Shown piece by piece: positions 1 to 9,223 of a stretch of 64,000 bases of DNA. Within the stretch, counting starts at the first letter, position 1, and each line of letters begins with the position of its first letter. The notes below the pieces were generated by a model. It saw only the letters and a program-made list of their open reading frames with translations. It ran no database searches and was not told the origin of the DNA. Both the position numbers and the translations under genes were made by a program. Source of the DNA: an uncultured Clostridia bacterium (lineage in GTDB: Bacteria > Bacillota > Clostridia > TANB77 > CAG-508); the NCBI GenBank assembly GCA_934119935.1, contig CAKOSX010000005.1:1-64000 (forward strand), read 5' to 3'.

Positions 1-2306
1 TTTGCTATTGTATAGAATATACTTCCTGTGTCTTTTTCACTTAATACATATTTGATTTCATCACCATTTGCATCATATTTTGGTAATTCACCAAATGTAT
101 ATTTGTAAGTATTTGCATCTTTCTTGTCTGACTCTATCATTTCATGTGAATATTCTTTATTGTTTCCTGTTAATACTAACTCTGCTTTGGCTGTTGATCT
201 CTTTCCTGCTGCATCATTATTGTCATCCCATACTTTTGTTACCTCGATTGGGTTCTTTTCGTCTGGTACAACAAATGTATTGATGAAATTAAATGTTTTA
301 TTTCCGTTACCATCTCCATCAACTTCAAATGTTGAGTTATAGAATTTTAAGTCATTTTCGTTAATTTCTTTTTCTTGTACTGTATAATTTATAACTTCTC
401 CATCTGAATTATATTTTGGTTGTTTTGCAAATGTGTATGGATCATTTTTGCTTGTATCCATATCATGACTTTCTATAAAGTCACTTTCATTTTCTGCATA
501 TAGTTCAAATCTAATGTATGAAGGTCTTTTTTGTGTTTGTTTATCATTGTCTTCATTCCATTTTTTTGTAACAGTTATAGTTACATATTCTTTAACAACC
601 TCATCATCTGTTGGAGGTACTTCTGTTCCATCTTGTTTTGCATCTGCATTTCTTACTGTTATTTTTTCAGTCTCAAATGGATTTATTTTTACAGTAAATG
701 CTATTGATTTTTCTTCTCCTGCTTCTAAAGTAACATCTATTCCAGCATTTAACTCAGCTTTTGTATATGATTTTCCATCTAATTCAATACTTCCTACTAA
801 TGTTGTTCCTGTTGGAATTGTATCAGATATTTTTACTGTTCCTTTTCCTTCTCCATCGTTTTTAGCTGTTAATGTATATGTTATTTTGTCTAATTCATGT
901 AATGGATTTTCCTTTGTTACAAGTGTTCCATCAGCATGTTTTCCTTCGCTTGTCTTTACTGTTGTAATATTTGCAACTTTTGTTTCAACTTCTTCTGTTG
1001 GTGTGTTTCCAACTGTTGCAGTATTACTTACTGATTTTACATCAACAACTTCTTCTCCTATTTTTGTTGTTTTATTTACAACAACGTCAAAGCTTACAGA
1101 AACTTCTCCTTTTGCAGGTACAACTACGTTATTCCATGTAATTGTTCCATTCTCTTTATCAAAGTTTCCGTTTCCTTTTATACTTCCATCTACAAAAGTT
1201 GTTCCGTCTGGAATGCTATCTTTTATTACTGTTGTTCCATCAACTTCTGTTGTGTTTTTTGCAGTAATTGTGTATCTAATTGTTTCTCCAACTTTTGCAT
1301 CTCTATTTTCTAGAACTTCTTCTTTGTCTACTTTTGTAACAACTTGTGCTGTTTTGTTTGCTGTTATTACTGGAGTTTTTGTTTCTGGTGTTTCTTCTCC
1401 GTTTACTTTTGCAATGTTGTTAATTAAATCTATAGAGTCTGCTGTAACTACTACTTTGAATGATACTGTTACAGTTTCTCCTGCTTTTATGTTGTTTTTC
1501 CATACGATTTTTCCGTCATTGTTTAGTGCTCCACCTTCTGAAATAGAAGCAAGTTCTGTTCCTTCTGGTATTGAATCTATTGTACGGATTCCGTTTGCGT
1601 CTTCGTTTCCTTTATTTGTTATTTTTATAACATAATTGATTGTTTCACCTTTTTGTACAGCTGTATTTACTGGTAGTTCTTCTAAAGAATCCCCATCTAA
1701 ATAAGCATATTTTTGTAAGTCTAGGTCTGGTTTATGTACTTTTAATTTTGATGCTGCTGTATATGCTGCAACGCTTATTGGGCTCCAGCCTATTTCTTTT
1801 GTCTCCCAAGGATTTTCTGTTATAACTGTTGTTGTTTGTGTGTAATCTTGGTTTGGAACGTTTGCACCATTGTTACCTGCTGTTGTAGTTCCTGTTGTTG
1901 TTCCAGCATTAGCGCCTGTGTTTGTTCCATTTGTTGTCCCAGTTGTAGATTCATTGGCACCGTTTGTACCAGTAGTTCCATCATTTGTGGTACTACCGTT
2001 GTTGCCATTATTGTTTGAATCTGCTGGGTTTGTGTTGTCTCCATCTGTTGGCAATGTTGTTCCATCGTTATTTTGGTCACTGCCATTGTTTTGATCTCCA
2101 TTATTAGGTAAGCCTGCATTTGTTCCATCATTTTGTGATGTTCCAGGGTTATCGTCTGTCATTGCAGCTGCTGAATCTCTATTACCTTTTACAAAGGCAA
2201 CTGTACCAGCGATTGCTGCTATTAATAGAACTACTGCTATGCTTATAATTATAATGGTTCTTTTGCTCCTATAATTAATTCTCGCTTTCAATTTTTTTAC
2301 CCCCAT
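1..2306 (-). CDS. Large surface adhesin with DUF11-like and Cna-B-like repeats (3' end outside window)
   Basis: The reading frame is open from the start codon to the window edge (about 768 codons, no stop), so the C-terminus is missing. It has a basic N-terminus, one membrane segment (about residues 20-40) and a long Asn/Thr/Gly-rich linker. At least three DUF11-like beta-sandwich repeats follow (GETINYVIKITN, VGETIRYTITAKN), then Cna-B-like repeats (VTKKWNEDND, VTKVWDDNND). Such proteins are normally stretched from the cell surface and anchored by sortase; the sorting signal would be off-window. The sortase gene is just upstream in the same operon. The ATG at 2306 lacks a good ribosome site. 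An in-frame TTG at 2291, seven bases after GGGGG, is a plausible alternative start. Confidence 0.8.
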   Translation of the reverse strand, partial: MGVKKLKARINYRSKRTIIIISIAVVLLIAAIAGTVAFVKGNRDSAAAMTDDNPGTSQNDGTNAGLPNNGDQNNGSDQNNDGTTLPTDGDNTNPADSNNNGNNGSTTNDGTTGTNGANESTTGTTNGTNTGANAGTTTGTTTAGNNGANVPNQDYTQTTTVITENPWETKEIGWSPISVAAYTAASKLKVHKPDLDLQKYAYLDGDSLEELPVNTAVQKGETINYVIKITNKGNEDANGIRTIDSIPEGTELASISEGGALNNDGKIVWKNNIKAGETVTVSFKVVVTADSIDLINNIAKVNGEETPETKTPVITANKTAQVVTKVDKEEVLENRDAKVGETIRYTITAKNTTEVDGTTVIKDSIPDGTTFVDGSIKGNGNFDKENGTITWNNVVVPAKGEVSVSFDVVVNKTTKIGEEVVDVKSVSNTATVGNTPTEEVETKVANITTVKTSEGKHADGTLVTKENPLHELDKITYTLTAKNDGEGKGTVKISDTIPTGTTLVGSIELDGKSYTKAELNAGIDVTLEAGEEKSIAFTVKINPFETEKITVRNADAKQDGTEVPPTDDEVVKEYVTITVTKKWNEDNDKQTQKRPSYIRFELYAENESDFIESHDMDTSKNDPYTFAKQPKYNSDGEVINYTVQEKEINENDLKFYNSTFEVDGDGNGNKTFNFINTFVVPDEKNPIEVTKVWDDNNDAAGKRSTAKAELVLTGNNKEYSHEMIESDKKDANTYKYTFGELPKYDANGDEIKYVLSEKDTGSIFYTIA

Positions 2307-2316
2307 ATTTTAAAAA

Positions 2317-2904
2317 TTATAAAATTTGTCTTGCTTTAGTTACTAATCTATTCTTATGTCCGTTTGTACACGTTATTAAAGTGATTTCTCTAGTACCGTT
2401 TTCCACACTTTCTACACAACTTACATCGTCTGGATCTATTGAATATATTTTAAATATTTCATATTCAATGGTTTCATTTTTTAGGTTTGTTAATTTTATT
2501 TTGTCACCTATTTGTAAATATTTTGTTTTTCCAAACATCGTGCCATCTTTGTTGTTGTGCCCTGCTACTGTGTAGTTTCCAATCTCGTTTGCTTGTGGTC
2601 CCCAGAACTTTGTTATAGAAACTTTCATAGTTTCTTCGTTCGTATGGTCAATTATAGGATACTTGATATTAATCTTTGGAATCTCTATTATTCCTTCTAC
2701 CCTGTATCCTTTAAATTCTAACTCCGGCAAGCTTTCAGATTGCTGTGTTTCTTCTTTATTTAACTCTTCTTCTATTGTTTCAAGTGAGGCTGAAACCTCT
2801 TTTTCGTTTAAATAATTGCCACCATATCTTATAACAATCATTGCTACTACTACGATTAACGCTACAATTAATACGGCAATTATAAGATTATAGACCTTTT
2901 TCAT
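2317..2904 (-). CDS. Sortase family transpeptidase
   Basis: 195 residues: an N-terminal membrane anchor (about 5-26), a charged linker and a sortase beta-barrel. The catalytic triad is visible: His116 in YTVAGHNN, Cys179 in the TLITCT motif and Arg186 in NRLVTKAR. Sortases cleave an LPxTG-like signal and join the protein to cell-wall peptide or to another pilin. The gene lies 2 bases after the upstream surface-protein gene and 10 bases before the adhesin gene, so the three are probably one transcript and the sortase probably acts on its neighbours. The class is not certain; it looks closest to the small class D/E type. Confidence 0.9.
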   Translation of the reverse strand: MKKVYNLIIAVLIVALIVVVAMIVIRYGGNYLNEKEVSASLETIEEELNKEETQQSESLPELEFKGYRVEGIIEIPKINIKYPIIDHTNEETMKVSITKFWGPQANEIGNYTVAGHNNKDGTMFGKTKYLQIGDKIKLTNLKNETIEYEIFKIYSIDPDDVSCVESVENGTREITLITCTNGHKNRLVTKARQIL

Positions 2905-2906
2905 AA

Positions 2907-3923
2907 CTATTTGTTCTCATCTTTTTTGTTAGATTTAATTCTTATAAATACGAATATTGCTAATGCAATAATTATAATTCCTAATACTGTAAATAAAATT
3001 GCTCCACTATCGAATGTTACTGGTAGTTTAACAGTTTCTGTAATAGTTTTTTCTTCTTGGTTAACACCTGCATCTTCTTTATATACACATGTTAAGAATT
3101 TAGCGTCTACTGTTTCATCGTTACCTTTTGCTTCTTTGATGTATACAATATATTTGTCTCCTTCAACAGTATTTTCTGGTTGAAGTATTTCTGAATTTTC
3201 TACAGCTGTCCATTCTGAATCGCTTGGCATTAATTTAACATATAAGTCATAGAATTGTTTGCTTAAGCTTAAATTTGTGTATGTATCATCTATGCTATTT
3301 TTTAATGTATCTGCTAATTCGAATAGTTTATTGGCATCTGTAGTTTTGTCGTCTAACTTTGTTAGAACGTATGAGTACTTAGCTCCTTCTTTTTCTTTTA
3401 GTACTACTTTTCCTACTGTTACAGTTTTGCTTACTCCGTCCTCTACCACATTTCTTTGATATTGCTTTTCTGTATCAACATCAATTCTCTTCGTTGTTTC
3501 GTTCACTGTTTCTATCATTTTTTCTGTTATTGCTTCGTTTAAGTCGATTTTTTCTGCTTCAATTACTGTTTTGTCATCAGCATCTTTTACCCAAATATAA
3601 GCTACTAGGCTTGTTGGATTTTTTCCAAAGATGTTTTCAAATGAAGCTTCATCTATGTAAGCTACATTTAATGTTCCTGCTGCTGATGCAGGTTGGTCTT
3701 TTGCAGAATTAACAAAGTTTAGATTTGCTTCTGCTGTTTTGCTGTCTTTGCTGATTGCAAATTGAAATTCTTTTTTGCAGAATTCTTTGAAATAAATTAA
3801 ATATTCATTATCGGAATTCTTTAAGATTACCTTTTCATTAGTTGACGCAAGTACTGGTACACTAGCAATTCCTATCAGCATTATTGCTATTACAAGTACT
3901 GCCATAATTTTTTTTGCTTTCAT
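2907..3923 (-). CDS. Surface protein with signal peptide and LPVTF sorting-type tail
   Basis: 338 residues. A signal peptide (1-26, ending VPVLA) is followed by a soluble domain of no recognised family. The C-terminus is built like a sortase signal: LPVTFDSG, a hydrophobic stretch (ILFTVLGIIIIALAIFVFI) and a Lys-rich tail. The motif reads LPVTF where LPVTG would be expected, so the sortase may accept a variant motif or the protein may simply stay membrane-anchored. It is first in the operon with the sortase and giant adhesin, so a minor pilin or accessory adhesin role is likely. The AGGAG directly abuts the annotated ATG, so the exact start is uncertain. Confidence 0.75.
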   Translation of the reverse strand: MKAKKIMAVLVIAIMLIGIASVPVLASTNEKVILKNSDNEYLIYFKEFCKKEFQFAISKDSKTAEANLNFVNSAKDQPASAAGTLNVAYIDEASFENIFGKNPTSLVAYIWVKDADDKTVIEAEKIDLNEAITEKMIETVNETTKRIDVDTEKQYQRNVVEDGVSKTVTVGKVVLKEKEGAKYSYVLTKLDDKTTDANKLFELADTLKNSIDDTYTNLSLSKQFYDLYVKLMPSDSEWTAVENSEILQPENTVEGDKYIVYIKEAKGNDETVDAKFLTCVYKEDAGVNQEEKTITETVKLPVTFDSGAILFTVLGIIIIALAIFVFIRIKSNKKDENK

Positions 3924-4136
3924 CTCCTATATTTTCCTTTCTAAAAAATATTTTTACAGCAGCATTATATACCAAATGGTAAAATAAGTCAATAAAAATG
4001 GCCTTTTTTCTCCCTTTTTTAGTATAAAATATATATTTTTTTACGTCATCCTGGTTTTTTCATAATTAGTCTACATAATTTTAATTAATACTACATTCTT
4101 TTTCATATTTTGCATATCATTCTTTGTCACTTTTTA

Positions 4137-4164
4137 TTGACATTTGTCGCTACTATGTTATAAT
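4137..4164 (+). promoter_or_regulatory. Sigma-A promoter, extended -10
   Basis: TTGACA (4137-4142), 16-base spacer, TATAAT (4159-4164), with TG one base before the -10. It drives the 4206 gene, whose ribosome site AAAGGA lies about 25 bases downstream of the expected transcript start. Confidence 0.8.
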
Positions 4165-4205
4165 TTAATTACAAGTTTATAAATCAAAAGAAAGGATTCA
4201 AAATT

Positions 4206-4586
4206 ATGGTTAATAATGCCACAGATTTGGAATTAAAAGAACGTAATGATAATGCTCAATTTGCTTCCGAATTAAACAGCAATCAAGAGCCAGTTAATCA
4301 AAACTCAGCTAATGCCTCAACACTTGACTGCAGTTCCACACCGGAAATCTCGGCTTCTCAAATAACAGACACATCTATATTTGAGACCGATTCAGAACTA
4401 CAGAATAATTCCAGTGTTGAAAATTCATTAGAAGCCGAAAATAACAACGTTAATTGTTTAGCATTAACAGTAAAAAAAGACTATAGTCTTTCTATTGTAA
4501 AGCATGTTTTTGTTAGAACCTGGAAAACAACTTGGCGTGTTGCATTAAGCGTATTTATTTTGAATTTTTTATCCTTCTTTTTTTAA
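4206..4586 (+). CDS. Tail-anchored hypothetical protein, Asn/Ser/Glu-rich
   Basis: 126 residues, family not recognised. Residues 1-85 are acidic and rich in Asn, Ser and Glu, probably disordered. Residues 95-126 hold a basic patch (VRTWKTTWR) and a C-terminal hydrophobic segment (VALSVFILNFLSFFF) suited to tail insertion in the membrane. It is probably real: it has its own consensus promoter, a ribosome site and a downstream terminator, and runs against the strand of all its neighbours. Function unknown. Confidence 0.6.
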   Translation: MVNNATDLELKERNDNAQFASELNSNQEPVNQNSANASTLDCSSTPEISASQITDTSIFETDSELQNNSSVENSLEAENNNVNCLALTVKKDYSLSIVKHVFVRTWKTTWRVALSVFILNFLSFFF

Positions 4587-4651
4587 TATAGATATTCATT
4601 TTTTACAAATATATGAACCATAAATTGTAAATACTAAAATATATAAGAAAA

Positions 4652-4684
4652 AAAATGTTGCCTTCTATAGCAACATTTTATTTT
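4652..4684. terminator. Bidirectional rho-independent terminator
   Basis: Stem AAATGTTGC/GCAACATTT with A-run before and T-run after, placed between convergent genes 4206-4586 (+) and 4745-5755 (-), so it can serve both. Confidence 0.8.
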
Positions 4685-4744
4685 TGTAATTTGAAAAGGA
4701 CTGTCAACTTTTCAAACATATAAATTTTCACATATAAACGCTTT

Positions 4745-5755
4745 TTATGCTCTGTTTCCAATCCAATTTGCAATTCTTCTAAAAAAGTTTAATAACTTAT
4801 TTTGGTATACTACTATTAACGAATGTTTAGATTGCTTTGCGTATAAGTCTATATATTTTTTATTTAATTTGCTTTCCATCTTATTTGTATATTCGTTGAT
4901 TTCATCATTTGATTCATTGTTTTCAAGCATTCGGCCTACTATTTTACCATACTCATTTAATTTATGTGTATACTCTTCTATCTCTTTTAACGTATTAATT
5001 CTGCTATAAATCTTGTCAAAGTAAGTCATACACATCATTTTTTGTGTTTCCATATATAGCTGTATTATCTTCTCTTCACTTCTTTTTTCTTCATTATTTT
5101 CATCCAGGATAGCATCAAAGTTTGATAAAATCTTATTTGTATTTTCTTCGAATGTGTTATACAAATCATTTTCAAAATCTACTGTTCCATCTATCGCACT
5201 CTTAATAAGATTCTTCTCTCCTACAAAGAATAACAACTGTATTACTAAGCTCGTAAGATATGGATAATATTTATCATTTATTGTATAAATCGATATACTT
5301 TCATTATTCTTCCTATGTGGATTTTCTCCAATAGCTTTAGAAGCAATGTATTGGGTAACTGCTTCATTAAGTCCTAGACAATATATTTTAAATTCCGCAA
5401 AGTTACAAACCCCTATTCTTTGCTCACTTCCATCAAACTTTCTAAAATTTTGAAGATAATGAATACATTCTTGAATAACCTTCTCATCAATTTTGGCTAT
5501 GTCAAACTTTTCGTCAAAATACAACGTATTATTAGGGTAAAAATACACAACATTTCCAAATTTAGGTGCAACTTGAGCATAACTCATATTGCAATTATAA
5601 ATTCGCATATATAATTCATTATAAGAATCTCCAAGCTCGTGTATGTTGTCAGCTAACTTCTCGGCAACAACCTTAGCTATATAATTCGTTTCATTAAACT
5701 CAAACTTTCTAGTTGGAATAATTCCAAGCACATTTAAACTTTTCTCTATATTCAT
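4745..5755 (-). CDS. Degenerate zinc-metallopeptidase-like protein
   Basis: 336 residues, no signal peptide. The central region resembles a gluzincin active site: VIQECIHYLQ (95-101) matches HExxH except that the first His is Gln95, and GLNEAVTQY (128-136) matches the downstream region that supplies the third ligand and frames the cleft. With one zinc ligand lost the protein is probably not a peptidase. The C-terminal third is helical and charged, ending in a short hydrophobic/basic stretch (LLNFFRRIANWIG). Function is not known; a binding or scaffolding role is inference. Confidence 0.5.
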   Translation of the reverse strand: MNIEKSLNVLGIIPTRKFEFNETNYIAKVVAEKLADNIHELGDSYNELYMRIYNCNMSYAQVAPKFGNVVYFYPNNTLYFDEKFDIAKIDEKVIQECIHYLQNFRKFDGSEQRIGVCNFAEFKIYCLGLNEAVTQYIASKAIGENPHRKNNESISIYTINDKYYPYLTSLVIQLLFFVGEKNLIKSAIDGTVDFENDLYNTFEENTNKILSNFDAILDENNEEKRSEEKIIQLYMETQKMMCMTYFDKIYSRINTLKEIEEYTHKLNEYGKIVGRMLENNESNDEINEYTNKMESKLNKKYIDLYAKQSKHSLIVVYQNKLLNFFRRIANWIGNRA

Positions 5756-5851
5756 AATCTTCCCTTATAATACATTTTTCTTTATTATATACTATATTAC
5801 GGTAAAATTATATTGCATTTTTATTAAATTTATATTACAATTTTATTTCAT

Positions 5852-5947
5852 ATACATTTTAGGGACGGAGAAAAAAATGTACATTTTAATAGAATTAATA
5901 TATACTGTACATTTTTTTCTCCGTCCCCGAATTGTACCGAATTGTAC
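5852..5947. repeat. Inverted pair of 31-bp GTAC-ended repeats
   Basis: Two units of a dispersed 31-bp repeat face each other: 5852-5882 and 5917-5947. Each has a GGGGACGGAG-type centre (one base altered in the first copy), a poly-A flank and GTAC-like ends. The pair can form a long hairpin around a 34-base AT loop. Other units are at 14183, 46985, 55530 and 55727. Confidence 0.85.
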
Positions 5948-5962
5948 ACTAATTGTACAAAC

Positions 5963-5992
5963 AAAAAAGACGAGGCTTTCCTCGTCTTTTAA
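5963..5992 (-). terminator. rny terminator
   Basis: Stem AAAGACGAGG/CCTCGTCTTT with a T-run on the minus strand, 20 bases after the rny stop codon. Confidence 0.85.
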
Positions 5993-6010
5993 ATTTATTT
6001 GTTTTTTAAT

Positions 6011-7552
6011 TTATTTTGCGTAGTCTACAACTCTTGTTTCTCTTATGATGTTTACTTTTATTTGTCCTGGATATTCCATTTCTTCTTCTACTTTCTTAGC
6101 AACATCTCTTGCAAGAATTGTCATATCTGCATCTGAAATTTGCTCTGGTTTTACAACTATTCTAACTTCACGACCAGCTTGAATTGCAAATGATTTTTCA
6201 ACTCCTTTGAATGAGTCTGCAATTGATTCTAGTTTTTCCAAACGCTTGATGTAATTTTCAAGTGTTTCTCTTCTAGCTCCAGGTCTTGAAGCAGATATTG
6301 CATCGGCTGCTGCTACTAAAACAGCTTCTACTGTTTGTGGTTCTACGTCTCCATGGTGAGCCTCTACCGCATTTATTACTAATGGATTTTCTTTGTATTT
6401 CTTAAGAATATCTACACCAATTTGAACGTGAGTTCCTTCTACATCATGATCTAGTGACTTGCCAATATCATGTAATAATCCTGCTCTTCTTGCAAGTTTT
6501 GGGTCTAATCCTAATTCGTCTGCCATAATTCTTGCTAAGTTAGAAACTTCTATTGAATGGTTTAATACATTTTGACCATAGCTTGTTCTGTATTTTAATT
6601 TTCCTAGCAAGTTTACGATGTCTGGATGAAGTCCAATTACACCTGTTTCCATGCAGGCTCTTTCTCCTTCTTCCTTGATTGTTTCGGCGACTTCTTCTTT
6701 TGCCTTTTCAACCATTTCTTCGATTTTTGCTGGGTGGATTCTTCCATCTTCCATCAATTTTTCAAGAGCTATTCTTGCAATTTCTCTTCTTAATGCATCA
6801 AATCCAGATATTACTACTGCTTCTGGTGTATCATCAATTATTAAGTCTACTCCTGTTAAAGTCTCTAATGTACGGATATTTCTTCCTTCTCTTCCTATTA
6901 TTCTACCTTTCATTTCATCATTTGGTAGTGGAACTATAGATACAGTTGTTTCTGCTGTATGGTCTGCCGCACATTTTTGAATAGCATATCCAATTACTTC
7001 TCTTGCATTTTTTATAGACTCTTCTTTAACCTTATTTTCTGCAGCCTTTATTAAGTTTGCTTTCTCTAAAGTTAATTGCTTGTCCATATCTGAAAGTAAT
7101 TGATTTTTTGCTTCTTCCTTAGATAATCCTGAAATTCTTTGAAGCTCTTGCATTTGCTTGTCCAAAGTTTTTGATATTTCTTGTTTCTTATTTTCAAGCT
7201 CTTGCTTCTTGTTTTCGATTTCTTGTTCCTTTCTCTCAATGTGCTCCATTTTGTTTTCAAGATTTTCCTCTTTTTGTAATAATCTTCTTTCTTGTTGTTG
7301 TACTTCGCTTCTTCTTTCTCTAATCTCGTTGTCAAGATCTTTTCTACTGTTCATGATCTCTTCTTTAGCCTTAAAAATTTCTTCCTTCTTTTTGTTTTCG
7401 GCTTCTTTTTGTGCAAGGTTAATTATTTTTTTTGCCTCTTCCTCTGCACTCCCTAATTTTGATTCTGCTACTTTTTTTCTTATTGCCATACCTACAAAGG
7501 TAAAAATGATTGCTGAGACTAGAAAAATGGCGATATAAATTACAATTTGCAT
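6011..7552 (-). CDS. rny: Ribonuclease Y
   Basis: 513 residues, full length for the family. RNase Y is the membrane-bound endoribonuclease that starts bulk mRNA decay in Gram-positives. In order: N-terminal membrane anchor (about 3-24), a long Glu/Lys-rich coiled coil (about 35-185), a KH RNA-binding domain with GRIIGREGRN (217-226) and an HD phosphodiesterase domain with HDIGKSLDHD (metal-binding His361-Asp362). It is a single-gene unit with its own promoter and terminator. Confidence 0.97.
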   Translation of the reverse strand: MQIVIYIAIFLVSAIIFTFVGMAIRKKVAESKLGSAEEEAKKIINLAQKEAENKKKEEIFKAKEEIMNSRKDLDNEIRERRSEVQQQERRLLQKEENLENKMEHIERKEQEIENKKQELENKKQEISKTLDKQMQELQRISGLSKEEAKNQLLSDMDKQLTLEKANLIKAAENKVKEESIKNAREVIGYAIQKCAADHTAETTVSIVPLPNDEMKGRIIGREGRNIRTLETLTGVDLIIDDTPEAVVISGFDALRREIARIALEKLMEDGRIHPAKIEEMVEKAKEEVAETIKEEGERACMETGVIGLHPDIVNLLGKLKYRTSYGQNVLNHSIEVSNLARIMADELGLDPKLARRAGLLHDIGKSLDHDVEGTHVQIGVDILKKYKENPLVINAVEAHHGDVEPQTVEAVLVAAADAISASRPGARRETLENYIKRLEKLESIADSFKGVEKSFAIQAGREVRIVVKPEQISDADMTILARDVAKKVEEEMEYPGQIKVNIIRETRVVDYAK

Positions 7553-7679
7553 AATCTAACACCTCTTTCTATTAAATTTTCAATGTGCATAAATATATAT
7601 CTAATACTCTCTCTAAATATATAAATTTTATTTAATTATCTATCTATAATTTTTATATTAGCTATACTTTACATATACT

Positions 7680-7708
7680 ATTTTATATGTATTATTGACA
7701 ACTGTCAA
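7680..7708 (-). promoter_or_regulatory. Probable rny promoter
   Basis: On the minus strand TTGACA (7708-7703), 17 bases, TAAAAT (7685-7680), giving a leader of about 120 bases before rny. The -35 sits in a TTGACAGTTGTCAA palindrome. Confidence 0.55.
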
Positions 7709-7806
7709 GTATTTTTTGTAAAAGTATAATTATAGCCTTTCAAAAAAATTACCATTTTTTTCAACATTTTTAACGCTTATTTATAACTTTATCTGTTGTG
7801 TCACAT

Positions 7807-7823
7807 ATAAAAAAGATGGTTAC
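7807..7823 (-). terminator. Distal arm of MFS-gene terminator, split by the IS
   Basis: GTAACCATC followed by TTTTTT on the minus strand (7823-7810) pairs with GATGGTTAC at 9293-9285, right after the MFS stop codon. The two arms are now 1.46 kb apart because the insertion sequence lies in the former loop. Confidence 0.75.
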
Positions 7824-7859
7824 TATTTGTACTGAACCCAAAAAGTTGGACAGTATAAA

Positions 7860-8681
7860 TTAGGCTACTAACTCGGAATGTTCTCTGTATTGAACAGGGG
7901 ACATTCCTTTTAGTTTGCTCTTAATTCTTCTGTTATTATAATATTCTATATATTCAATTATATTATTTTCTAATTCTTCTATATTTTTATACTCTTTTTC
8001 TTTTATATAATAGAGCTCTGATTTTAATATTCCAAAAAAGTTCTCTGCACATGCATTATCTAAACAATTTCCTTTTCTTGACATACTTTGCCTAATACCC
8101 TTTTGTTCTAATAAATATTGATATTGTTTCATTTGATACTGCCATCCCTGATCAGAATGTAATATTAAATTGGTATTATCTGGTATTTTATTAAATGCTT
8201 TTTTTAACATATCTACTACTTGATTAAATACTGGATGTCGAGATAAATTAAAGCTTATTACTTCACCGTTAAACAAATCTACTATTGGTGATAAATAAAG
8301 TTTATCATTATTAACTTTAAATTCCGTTACATCTGTAGCCCATTTTTGGTTTGGCTTATCTGCCTTAAACTCTCTTTTTAATAAATTATCTGCTATTTTT
8401 CCTATTGTTCCTTGATATGAATTATATCTTCTTTTTGGTCTTTGAATGCTTTGTAATCCCATTATTTGCATTATTCTTGCAACTGTCTTATGGTTTATTA
8501 TATAGCCACGATTTCTCATTTCTAATGTTATTCTTCTATAACCATAACGTCCTTTATTTTCATTAAATATAGATAAAATTTCGTCTTTTTCTGCCTTATA
8601 TTTATCTTTTTTCTTCATTTTTTTTAGATTATAATAGAATGTACTTCTTGGTATTTCTGCTAATTTTAATAATTCTCTCAA
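7860..8681 (-). CDS. IS150-type transposase OrfB (DDE integrase)
   Basis: 273 residues from the first Met. rve integrase core with an HTH_21 helper region (RYGYRRITLEMR) and the DDE triad in WATDVTEFK, LHSDQGWQY and the Glu of CAENFFGILKSE. Homologous sequence (VIVVDELRHKYSLRELL) continues upstream of this Met in the same frame, so the real product is probably an OrfAB fusion made by -1 frameshifting on the A-rich AAGAAAAAG near 8720. It catalyses copy-out transposition as OrfAB. Confidence 0.9.
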   Translation of the reverse strand: MRELLKLAEIPRSTFYYNLKKMKKKDKYKAEKDEILSIFNENKGRYGYRRITLEMRNRGYIINHKTVARIMQIMGLQSIQRPKRRYNSYQGTIGKIADNLLKREFKADKPNQKWATDVTEFKVNNDKLYLSPIVDLFNGEVISFNLSRHPVFNQVVDMLKKAFNKIPDNTNLILHSDQGWQYQMKQYQYLLEQKGIRQSMSRKGNCLDNACAENFFGILKSELYYIKEKEYKNIEELENNIIEYIEYYNNRRIKSKLKGMSPVQYREHSELVA

Positions 8682-8713
8682 GCTATATTTGTGCCTTAAT
8701 TCATCGACAACAA

Positions 8714-9223
8714 TTACTTTTTCTTGTTCTCTCGCTTGATTCTTTCCTGAACTAAGGCATTTAATTTTTTTAAGTATTCATTCTCCATTCTAAGTCTTTG
8801 ATTTTCTGCGATTAAATCTTCTTCAACTTCCTTGTTCAAATTTTTCTTTCTTGGTTTAGAACTCATATTTTTCGACCTTCCACGTCGTTCTATATACAAA
8901 CCTTGTGGTCCTTCCTCATAATATATACGTTCCCATTTACTAACTACATAATCTCCTGCTAAATTAAAATGAATTGCTGTTTCATGACATGATAAATGGT
9001 TCTCATGCATGTATTCTACTACATTTTGTTTAAAATTTCCACTATAACTTGATCTCTGATTTTTCATTAATCCTACATATCCATTTTCTTTGTATTTTCT
9101 AACCCATCTAAGAACGGGGGAATATGCTATACCAAAGTGGTCGGCTGCTGTTTGATATCCAACATTATTTTCTAAATAATATTTTATAACCTCTAATTTA
9201 AATTCACTCGAATATTTACTCAT
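8714..9223 (-). CDS. IS150-type OrfA (helix-turn-helix DNA-binding subunit)
   Basis: 169 residues with two helix-turn-helix units (YYLENNVGYQTAADHFGIAY and a second near residues 70-95), then a leucine-zipper-like C-terminus (ENQRLRMENEYLKKLNALV). It binds the IS ends and is the N-terminal half of the OrfAB transposase. The stop codon lies just before the OrfB frame, as in other IS3 elements. Confidence 0.9.
   Translation of the reverse strand: MSKYSSEFKLEVIKYYLENNVGYQTAADHFGIAYSPVLRWVRKYKENGYVGLMKNQRSSYSGNFKQNVVEYMHENHLSCHETAIHFNLAGDYVVSKWERIYYEEGPQGLYIERRGRSKNMSSKPRKKNLNKEVEEDLIAENQRLRMENEYLKKLNALVQERIKRENKKK

Noticed and set aside
514..1635. Long plus-strand open frame of 373 codons
   Set aside because: It is antisense to the adhesin gene, rich in Ser/Phe/Val as expected from a reversed Asn/Thr/Lys-rich frame, with no ribosome site.
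1836..2150. Repetitive tract suggestive of a CRISPR or satellite
   Set aside because: It is the Asn/Thr/Gly low-complexity linker of the adhesin; there are no equal spacers.
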